Source: JAJDAN01 sp046583095
GTDB taxonomy: Bacteria > Myxococcota_A > UBA9160 > UBA4427
NCBI GenBank assembly: GCA_046583095.1
Contig: JAYGDB010000016.1
Location: 1-19,896 of the forward strand
DNA: 19,896 nt
Reading direction: 5' to 3'
Part shown: one piece after another, positions 13,983 through 19,896 of the stretch
Layout of the letters: every line of letters begins with the position of its first letter
Numbering within the stretch: position 1 is the first letter of the stretch
Notes under the pieces: generated by a model
The model's input: the letters and a program-made list of their open reading frames with translations, nothing else
Told to the model about the DNA's origin: nothing
The model's database searches: none
Made by a program: the position numbers and the translations under genes

Positions 13983-16457
13983 ATGTCCCCTTCGGACTCC
14001 CAGGCTCCGGCTGCGCTCGAAGGCATCCGGGTACTCGATCTCACGACCCGGCTCGGAGAGGGTGCCGGCCGGGTCTTCGCCGACCTGGGCGCCGAGGTCA
14101 TCAAGATCGAGCCGCCCGGGGGCTGTGATGCCCGCTTCACGCCCCCCTACGAGGAGGGCCGCGAAGGAGATCCGGAGGGCTCGCTCTTCTGGCGGGCGTG
14201 GGGGCTCGGCAAGCGATCCGTCGTCCTCGATCTGGAGTCGGCCGAAGAGCGAGTTCGCTTCGTCGAACTCGTCCGAACCGCCGACGTTCTGATCGAGTCG
14301 TTTACGCCTGGAACCCTCGACGGCCTGGGTCTCGGAAGCGACGCGCTGTGCCGCGAGAACCCGCAGCTCGTCCACGTCTCGGTGACGCCCTTCGGCGAGT
14401 CGGTGCCGGACGCCGCGAGTGAGGCCACGGACCTAATCCTGGCCGCTGCGGGTGGGCTGCTCGCGATGATGGGAGACAAGGATCGACCCCCGATCCCGTT
14501 GGGCTTCGGCGAGACCTCGATGCACGGAGCGGTGCAGGCAGCCGCCGACGCGATCCTCGCGCTGTACGAGCGCAATCGGAGCGGCAAGGGCCAGCATCTG
14601 GACACTTCGATGCAGGCCGCCGTCGTGTGGGCGCTGCTCTTCGTGACTGGCTACGCCGCGTTCGGAAAGGATCCGCCGGGCTTCGGCGACGACCGCGGTG
14701 AGGCGGGCCGCCGCCCACTCGAGATCATGCCGGGGCTCCGCAACCCGGTGATCGAGCCCTGCAAGGACGGGCACGTCGTAATGACGCTGGTGCTCGGCGC
14801 CCAGGGCAACCACGGCTTTGGCGAGGCCATGAAGTGGACCGAGGAGGCGGGTGCCCTCGACGTCGACCTGGCTGGCCGCGACTGGAGCACCTGGCTCGAG
14901 GATCTGCCGGCTGGAAAGCTCTCGGTCGAGGACGCGGCCCGGGGCCTGGGGCAGATGCTCGAGTTCCTGTCGACCCAGACGAAGGCACAGATCCAGGAGC
15001 AGTCCGTCGCCCGGAAGATGCTGATCGCCCCGGCCTACACGGCCGCCGACCTGTATGGTGATCCCCAACTCGACGCCCGCGACTTCTGGCAGGATGTCGA
15101 TGGAACCCTGCACCCGGGCTCCTTCGCGCTGCTCTCGCGTACGCCAATCCGCTATCGCGCGCCCGCGCCTACGCTGGGCTCCGATCAGCAGTTGCTCGAC
15201 TCCCTCGAGCGGCGGCCCCAGGTGGTCGTGCGTGAGCCCGGAGGCGAGCGCCGGTCGATCTTCGAGGGCCTGCACGTGGCCGACCTCGGCTGGATCGCCG
15301 CCGGTCCCCTGATCACGAAGGATCTCGCGAACCTCGGTGCCACGGTCGTCAGTCTCGAGTCCGAGAGCCGGGTGGACACGCTTCGCTTCATTCCGCCGTG
15401 GAAGGACGACGTACCTCACGTCGACGGCGGCCACCCCTTCGCGAACATGAACCAGTCGAAGTACGGGATTGCGTGCAACCACGCGGTGCCCGAGAGCGCG
15501 ATCGTCGTCGAGCGCATCCTCGAGTGGGCGGATGTCGTCGTCGAGAACTTCACTCCGGGCACCGCCGAGCGAATGGGCTTCGGCTGGGAGCAGGTGCGCG
15601 CGCGGCGCCCCGATGCCGTGATGCTCTCGACCTGCATGCGGGGTCAGACGGGACCCGAGGCGAAGCACACGGGCTTCGGCATCCAAGGTGGTGCCCTTGC
15701 GGGCTTCATCGCATGCACGGGCTGGCCGGACCGCGCACCGCAGCCACCGTGGGGCGCGTATACGGACTTCATCGCGCCGCGCTACGGCATGGCGGCATTG
15801 GGTGCCGCTCTGCTGCACCGTGACCGAACAGGGGAGGGGCAGTACATCGACGTTTCCCAGATCGAGGCGAGCATCCACATGCTCGAGCCCATGCTCCTCG
15901 ACTATCACGTCAATGGTCGATCCATGGAGAGGCCCGGGCTGCTGTCGGAACGCGCGTGTCCGCACGGCACCTTCGCGACGCAGGGAAACGAGCGGTACCT
16001 GGCGATCGCAATCGAAACCGCGGCGCAGTGGCAGGGGCTGAGAGACGTGGTGGGCGGAGTGCGCGCATTGGGCGCGGATCTGGATTCGCTGTCGGCTCGT
16101 ACGGCCCGCCGGGACGAAATCGACGGGGTGCTGCGCAGCTGGGCCGCCGAGCAGGACGGTGCGCAGGCGGCGCAGCAACTCCGCGCAGCCGGCGTGCCCG
16201 CCTACGTCGTCCTGCGAGCAAGCGACCTGCGTTCCGATCCCCAACTCGTCGCGCGCGACTTCTTTGTGGACCTCGACCACGCCCACATCGGTCGGGCCTG
16301 CTTCGACGGTGCCGTGACGATCTTCTCGCAGACGCCGATGCGCCCCACCCATGCCGGGCCCACGCTGGGGCAGCACACCTGGGAAGCCCTGCGCGACGTT
16401 CTCGGCTTCGACGAGGACGAGATCACGAACCTCGCTGCGGCGGGTGTCCTCAGCTAG
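13983..16457 (+). CDS. Tandem-domain class III (CaiB/BaiF) CoA-transferase
   Basis: An 824-residue protein made of two CaiB/BaiF CoA-transferase units. The first covers about residues 10-395 (GIRVLDLTTRLGEGAGRVFADLG, VIKIEPPGG, VLIESFTPGTLDGLG, RSGKGQHLDTSMQ); the second about 420-800 (LHVADLGWIAAGPLITKDLANLG, VVVENFTPGTAERMGFG, RTGEGQYIDVSQ). Family enzymes swap CoA between acyl groups through an aspartyl-CoA anhydride. The nucleophile site is Asp595 in GAYTDFIAPRYG in the second unit; in the first unit the same place is Glu177 in GFGETSMHG. I choose the ATG at 13983, since GGAGG at 13970-13974 is eight bases before it; the in-frame ATG at 13968 lacks a ribosome site. It lies 55 bp after the carboxylase, so it probably supplies or removes the acyl-CoA. 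It is convergent with pckG, 10 bp apart. Some annotators would call each half alpha-methylacyl-CoA racemase-like. Confidence 0.92.
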   Translation: MSPSDSQAPAALEGIRVLDLTTRLGEGAGRVFADLGAEVIKIEPPGGCDARFTPPYEEGREGDPEGSLFWRAWGLGKRSVVLDLESAEERVRFVELVRTADVLIESFTPGTLDGLGLGSDALCRENPQLVHVSVTPFGESVPDAASEATDLILAAAGGLLAMMGDKDRPPIPLGFGETSMHGAVQAAADAILALYERNRSGKGQHLDTSMQAAVVWALLFVTGYAAFGKDPPGFGDDRGEAGRRPLEIMPGLRNPVIEPCKDGHVVMTLVLGAQGNHGFGEAMKWTEEAGALDVDLAGRDWSTWLEDLPAGKLSVEDAARGLGQMLEFLSTQTKAQIQEQSVARKMLIAPAYTAADLYGDPQLDARDFWQDVDGTLHPGSFALLSRTPIRYRAPAPTLGSDQQLLDSLERRPQVVVREPGGERRSIFEGLHVADLGWIAAGPLITKDLANLGATVVSLESESRVDTLRFIPPWKDDVPHVDGGHPFANMNQSKYGIACNHAVPESAIVVERILEWADVVVENFTPGTAERMGFGWEQVRARRPDAVMLSTCMRGQTGPEAKHTGFGIQGGALAGFIACTGWPDRAPQPPWGAYTDFIAPRYGMAALGAALLHRDRTGEGQYIDVSQIEASIHMLEPMLLDYHVNGRSMERPGLLSERACPHGTFATQGNERYLAIAIETAAQWQGLRDVVGGVRALGADLDSLSARTARRDEIDGVLRSWAAEQDGAQAAQQLRAAGVPAYVVLRASDLRSDPQLVARDFFVDLDHAHIGRACFDGAVTIFSQTPMRPTHAGPTLGQHTWEALRDVLGFDEDEITNLAAAGVLS

Positions 16458-16467
16458 GAGACGCGCC

Positions 16468-18273
16468 TCAGGAGCGCTGGGCTTGCAAGCGGGCTTCGAG
16501 TTGGTCCAGCTCGGCGTTGAGCGCGCCCGGCAGCTTGTCTCCGAACTGCGCGTAGTACTCGCGGATCAACGGGATCTCGGCCAGCCATCCATCCACGTCC
16601 ACCGACAGGAGTTCCTCGATATCCTCGGCGTCGAGCGCGAGTCCTTCGAGATCGATTTCACCCGCTGCGGGGATGGTCCCGATCGGTGTTTCGATCCCTT
16701 CCACCTTGCCGGCACAGCGCTCGAAGACCCACCTCAGCACGCGCCCGTTGTCGCCGAAGCCCGGCCACAAGAAATCGCCTTCGCTGTTCTTGCGGAACCA
16801 GTTGACGTAGTAGATTCGCGGAAGCTGGGCACCCTCGTGCTCGCCGATCTCGAGCCAGTGAGCCCAGTAGTCGGCCATGTTGTATCCACAGAAGGGAAGC
16901 ATGGCCATAGGGTCGCGTCGCAGTTCACCGACCTTGCCAGCCGCTGCGGCGGTCTTTTCGCTCGAGATGATCGAGCCGAGGAAGGTGCCGTGCGCCCAGT
17001 CCCGGGCCTCGTGCACGAGCGGGACGACCGTGGCCCGGCGACCGCCGAAGAGGATCGCACTGATCGGTACGCCGCTCGGGTCCTCCCACTCGCTCGCGAT
17101 CACGGGACACTGGCTTGCCGGTGCGGTGAAGCGGGCGTTCGGGTGGGCGGCCGGCGTGTCGCTCCCGAGTGTCCACTCGTTGCCGCGCCAGTCCGTCAGT
17201 CCGGCGGGCGGCTCGCTCATGCCTTCCCACCAGATATCCTGGTCGTCCGTGAGCGCGACGTTCGTGAAAATGCAGTTCTCGCTCAGACCGAGCATCGCAT
17301 TCGGATTCGACTGCATGCTGGTTCCTGGAGCCACGCCGAAAAAGCCGGCTTCCGGGTTGATGGCGTACAGCTGCCCATCCTCGCCGAACTTCATCCAAGC
17401 GATATCGTCGCCGACCGTCTCGACCGTCCAGCCGGGGATCGTGGGCCGGAGCATCGCGAGATTCGTCTTGCCACAAGCACTGGGGAAAGCGGCGGCGACG
17501 TAGCGCACCTCGCTCTCCTGCGAGGTCAGCTTGAGGATCAGCATGTGCTCGGCGAGCCACCCCTCGTCGCGGGCCATCGTCGAGGCGATGCGGAGTGCGA
17601 AGCACTTCTTTCCGAGCAGGGCGTTGCCGCCATAGCCGCTGCCGTAGCTCCAGATCTCACGGGTCTCGGGGAAGTGGACGATGTACTTGTTCTCTCCGTC
17701 GCACGGCCAGGCAATGTCCTTCTGGCCGGGTTCGAGCGGGTAGCCGACCGAGTGCAGGCACGGCACGAAGGCGCCAGAGTCGCCCAGGATATCGAGCACC
17801 TTGCTGCCCATGCGCGTCATCGTCCGCATGTTCGCGACGACGTAGGGCGAGTCGGAAATCTGCACGCCGATATGGGCGATGTGCGAGCCGAGGGGGCCCA
17901 TCGAGAACGGAATCACGTACATCGTACGGCCGCGCATCGAACCCTCGAAGAAGCCCCGAAGGGTCTTCTGCATTTCGGCCGGTGCGCACCAGTTGTTCGT
18001 GGGTCCGGCATCCTCTTCCCGCTCGCAACAGATGAACGTCCGGTCCTCGACGCGGGCCACATCCGCGGGATCCGAGAGCACCAGGTAGCTGCCGGGACGC
18101 TTCTCGGGGTTCAGTCTCTGCGCGGTTCCCGTCGCCAACATGAGCTCGAACATCTCGTCGTACTCGGCCTGGGACCCGTCGCACCAGCGGATCGCGTCGG
18201 GTGCGGTGAGGGCGGCGATTTCTTCGACCCAGGCATTGAGTCGGGTGTGGGAGGAGGGCGTTGCGGCGCTCAT
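16468..18273 (-). CDS. pckG: Phosphoenolpyruvate carboxykinase (GTP)
   Basis: A GTP-type PEP carboxykinase, about 601 residues, close to the usual family length. It converts oxaloacetate and GTP to phosphoenolpyruvate, GDP and CO2 in the cytosol, the entry to gluconeogenesis. Signatures are the P-loop AAFPSACGKTNLAML with the reactive Cys267, the metal-binding GDDIAWM, IWSYGSGYGGNALLGKKC, FGGRRATVVPLVHEA for the nucleotide, and YYVNWFRKN. I choose the ATG at 18273, which has GAGGAAA six bases upstream; an earlier in-frame ATG at 18303 adds ten residues of no family similarity. It is transcribed toward the CoA-transferase gene and away from the Ddn-like gene. Its presence fits growth on fatty acids or other acyl-CoA-yielding substrates. 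No gene of the ATP-type enzyme is visible. Confidence 0.97.
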   Translation of the reverse strand: MSAATPSSHTRLNAWVEEIAALTAPDAIRWCDGSQAEYDEMFELMLATGTAQRLNPEKRPGSYLVLSDPADVARVEDRTFICCEREEDAGPTNNWCAPAEMQKTLRGFFEGSMRGRTMYVIPFSMGPLGSHIAHIGVQISDSPYVVANMRTMTRMGSKVLDILGDSGAFVPCLHSVGYPLEPGQKDIAWPCDGENKYIVHFPETREIWSYGSGYGGNALLGKKCFALRIASTMARDEGWLAEHMLILKLTSQESEVRYVAAAFPSACGKTNLAMLRPTIPGWTVETVGDDIAWMKFGEDGQLYAINPEAGFFGVAPGTSMQSNPNAMLGLSENCIFTNVALTDDQDIWWEGMSEPPAGLTDWRGNEWTLGSDTPAAHPNARFTAPASQCPVIASEWEDPSGVPISAILFGGRRATVVPLVHEARDWAHGTFLGSIISSEKTAAAAGKVGELRRDPMAMLPFCGYNMADYWAHWLEIGEHEGAQLPRIYYVNWFRKNSEGDFLWPGFGDNGRVLRWVFERCAGKVEGIETPIGTIPAAGEIDLEGLALDAEDIEELLSVDVDGWLAEIPLIREYYAQFGDKLPGALNAELDQLEARLQAQRS

Positions 18274-18448
18274 GGATTTCCTCGGCTTGTCGAGGACACC
18301 CATTACAGCTTCCGCGCGGGCTCTTCGGTAGTGGGTGCAACGATTCGCTGACGTTCGAGGCCCCGGCGCCCCCCGAGGGTGAACCCATCCCCCTGAATTT
18401 GCATCACGTTTCGGTTTCGGCCTGGCCTCTGGCGCCCCCTTGGCCGCC

Positions 18449-18473
18449 TCTCAGCCAGCGCCCGCGGCTGAGA
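18449..18473. promoter_or_regulatory. Perfect inverted repeat in the pckG/Ddn divergent region
   Basis: The 297-bp gap between the pckG start and the Ddn-like gene (18274-18570) is the largest gene-free stretch here and should hold both promoters. TCTCAGCC (18449-18456) and GGCTGAGA (18466-18473) form a perfect eight-base inverted repeat with a nine-base spacer. It could bind a dimeric regulator or fold as a hairpin in the leader of the plus-strand message. No T-run follows, so it is not a terminator. I found no convincing -35/-10 pair nearby; a TGTAAT facing pckG (near 18304) lacks a -35 partner. Confidence 0.35.
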
Positions 18474-18570
18474 CGGGCCGCTATCGTCGCCACTCGAGCT
18501 TCCGGGTTCGAGACGCCACTACCCGAGCCCCCGGGACGGCTGCTGGCGGGGTCACAAGAAGGAGGACGGC

Positions 18571-19041
18571 ATGGCTGAGATCAAGCAGATCAGCGAGTTC
18601 CAGATGAGGCTCATGAAATTGCTGATGACGCCATTCTCGCGCTGGCAGGCTAGGCGCTACCTGAAGTCGGGCGGCACGAAGATGGGGCAGCTCGCGGGTC
18701 GCGACATCTGCGTCGTAACGATGAAGGGAGCCAGGAGCGGGAAGACCCGGCACATCCCGTTGATGTACGTGCCCTACCTCGAAGGGGAGGGCGTCCTCCT
18801 GGTCGCTTCTCTGGGTGGCGCGCCGAAGCATCCCACCTGGTACTACAACCTGGTGGCCAATCCGGATATCACCGTGCAGGTAAGAGAGCGCTCGCTGTCC
18901 CTGCGCGCGCGCGTGGCATCGGCGGAGGAGAAGGCCGCTGTGTGGCCGACCTGCTGCCACCACTACCCCGACTACCAGCTCTACCAGGATCGCACCGCCC
19001 GTGACATCCCCGTCTTTCTGTGCGAGTCCTGGGACGCGTGA
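18571..19041 (+). CDS. Deazaflavin (F420)-dependent nitroreductase/quinone reductase family protein (Ddn-like)
   Basis: A 156-residue protein of the split beta-barrel Ddn family (mycobacterial deazaflavin-dependent nitroreductase, PF04075). The family pattern is clear: VVTMKGARSGKTRHIPLMY, LLVASLGGAPKHPTWYYNL and VANPDITVQV, which in Ddn homologues form the F420 pocket. Characterised members reduce quinones or nitro-compounds with F420H2; some relatives bind FMN or fatty acids instead. The N-terminal helix (ISEFQMRLMKLLM) is amphipathic and could touch the membrane, as in Ddn. The ATG follows a near-perfect AAGGAGG ribosome site. It lies 28 bp before the aldo/keto reductase-like gene on the same strand, so the two are probably one operon, divergent from pckG. 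Confidence 0.9.
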   Translation: MAEIKQISEFQMRLMKLLMTPFSRWQARRYLKSGGTKMGQLAGRDICVVTMKGARSGKTRHIPLMYVPYLEGEGVLLVASLGGAPKHPTWYYNLVANPDITVQVRERSLSLRARVASAEEKAAVWPTCCHHYPDYQLYQDRTARDIPVFLCESWDA

Positions 19042-19069
19042 TCCCGATCCTGTCCACGAGGAGATTCTC

Positions 19070-19896
19070 ATGACGGACCTTCGCACCCCGGTCCCCTTTG
19101 GCCAGACCGGCCTTCGGGTCTCCCGGCTCGGCATCGGCAGCAGCTTCACCGGCGACCCGGCCTTCATCGAGGAGGCCGTCGAGCAGGGTGTCAACTACCT
19201 GTACTGGGGCTCCATCCGGAGACCGGCCTTCGGGCGCGCCATCAAGCGGGTTGCGCGCAAGAACCGAGAGGGGCTGGTGCTGACCGTGCAGTCGTACACG
19301 CGAGTGGCTGCGCTGATGGCGCCCTCCATCGAGTTGGCCCTGCGCCGCGCCGGCATCGAGTACTTCGACATTCTGCTGCTGGGCAACTGGAGCGAGCCGC
19401 CGGGCCAGCGCTTGATCGACGCGGCCCAGCGCCTGAAGGAAAAGGGCAAAGTGCGCCACCTGATGATGAGCACCCACAACCGCCCCTCCCTCCAGGAGCA
19501 CTTCCGCCGCTTCGAGGCGAAGGAGAGCCCCTTCGACGCCTTCATGTTGCGCTACAACGCCGTGCATCGGGGCGCCGAGCGTGACGTATTCCCCCACCTT
19601 CCGGAGTCGGCACGTCCCGGGGTCGTGGCCTACACGGCGACCCGCTGGGGGCACCTGCTCGATCCGAAGAAGATGCCCGAGGGCGAGGCCCCGCCGCCCG
19701 CTCGTGACTGCTACCGATTCGCGCTGAGCCACCCCGCGGTGAGTCTCGTGCTGTGCGGCCCATCCAATCGCGAGCAGATGCAAGAGGCACTGTGTGCGCT
19801 CGATGCCGGCCCGCTGGACGCCGAGGAGAAAGCCCGCATGCAGCGCATCGGTGACCACGTGTACGCCAACTACAAGCCCCAATTCACCGAGCAGGG
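19070..19896 (+). CDS. Aldo/keto reductase-fold protein lacking the catalytic tetrad, C-terminus cut off
   Basis: An open frame of 275 visible residues that runs off the window's right edge. It starts with FGQTGLRVSRLGIGSSF, the usual first strand of aldo/keto reductases, and keeps the barrel order: EEAVEQGVNYLYWGS, SIELALRRAGIEYFDILLL, RLKEKGKVRHLMMSTHN, and a late LSHPAVSLVLCGPSN strand that in true enzymes binds NADP. The four catalytic residues are all changed: Asp is Tyr45 (NYLYWGS), the Tyr position falls in SIRRP, Lys is lost in LTVQSYT, and His is Gly in DILLLGNW. It may be a non-catalytic or repurposed member. The ATG at 19070 follows AGGAG with a seven-base spacer. It is probably co-transcribed with the Ddn-like gene. 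Confidence 0.88.
   Translation, partial: MTDLRTPVPFGQTGLRVSRLGIGSSFTGDPAFIEEAVEQGVNYLYWGSIRRPAFGRAIKRVARKNREGLVLTVQSYTRVAALMAPSIELALRRAGIEYFDILLLGNWSEPPGQRLIDAAQRLKEKGKVRHLMMSTHNRPSLQEHFRRFEAKESPFDAFMLRYNAVHRGAERDVFPHLPESARPGVVAYTATRWGHLLDPKKMPEGEAPPPARDCYRFALSHPAVSLVLCGPSNREQMQEALCALDAGPLDAEEKARMQRIGDHVYANYKPQFTEQ

Noticed and set aside
14433..16376. A 647-codon minus-strand frame inside the CoA-transferase gene
   Set aside because: Its translation has no recognisable motif and is rich in Arg/His/Gly, as expected for antisense of a high-GC gene.
16450..16475. Possible terminator between the convergent CoA-transferase and pckG genes
   Set aside because: The 10-bp gap holds no stable stem and no T-run on either strand.
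16351..18351. A 666-codon plus-strand frame opposite pckG
   Set aside because: pckG is certain from its P-loop and other signatures; the opposite frame shows no domain.
18490..18540. GGTTCGAGAC resembling a tRNA T-loop
   Set aside because: The flanking bases do not form a five-pair T-stem, and no acceptor or anticodon arm can be built around it.

Overview
This is a high-GC bacterial chromosome segment: codon third positions are almost all G or C, and genes are packed head to tail with short gaps. I see no mobile elements, RNA genes or CRISPR arrays. The mix of probable deazaflavin (F420)-dependent oxidoreductases, tandem class III CoA-transferase, single-chain acyl-CoA carboxylase, GTP-type PEP carboxykinase and a CREST-family ceramidase-like membrane protein fits a lipid- or xenobiotic-degrading environmental bacterium. 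A deltaproteobacterial-grade lineage (Myxococcota, Binatota or similar) is my best guess, but it rests on gene content only and is weak.

Layout. Positions 1-6593 are a run of minus-strand genes. Read in transcription order they are: 2'-5' RNA ligase/RNA cyclic phosphodiesterase (thpR), a DUF1214 protein, a short-chain dehydrogenase-like protein, a nu-class/Ure2-like glutathione transferase, a zinc alcohol dehydrogenase, an orphan receiver-only response regulator, a CREST/ceramidase-like membrane hydrolase, and a sulfatase-fold lipoprotein cut by the window edge. A good sigma70-type promoter (TTGACA-18-GATACT) then drives a plus-strand set at 6694-9834: luciferase-like oxidoreductase, DUF2855 protein, second luciferase-like oxidoreductase. 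This set meets a short minus-strand pair end to end (a GFA-family zinc protein and a small unknown protein).

From 10556 two large plus-strand genes follow. The first is a 1123-residue protein carrying biotin carboxylase, biotin carrier and carboxyltransferase domains in one chain, like the LCC type of long-chain acyl-CoA carboxylase. The second is an approximately 824-residue fusion of two CaiB/BaiF CoA-transferase domains. They face pckG (minus strand, 16468-18273). Divergent from pckG are a Ddn-type deazaflavin-dependent nitroreductase-like protein and an aldo/keto reductase-fold protein that runs off the right edge.

A reasonable working picture (inference) is acyl-CoA catabolism: CoA-transferase activates an acid, the single-chain carboxylase carboxylates an acyl-CoA, redox enzymes (LLM, SDR, MDR, Ddn-like) handle intermediates, and PEP carboxykinase feeds gluconeogenesis. 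The glutathione transferase and GFA protein suggest detoxification of electrophiles. The most unusual feature is that several enzyme-family members lack textbook catalytic residues: the SDR has Phe for the catalytic Tyr, the aldo/keto reductase-like protein lacks the whole catalytic tetrad, the first CoA-transferase half has Glu for the catalytic Asp, and the sulfatase has Thr at the formylglycine position.
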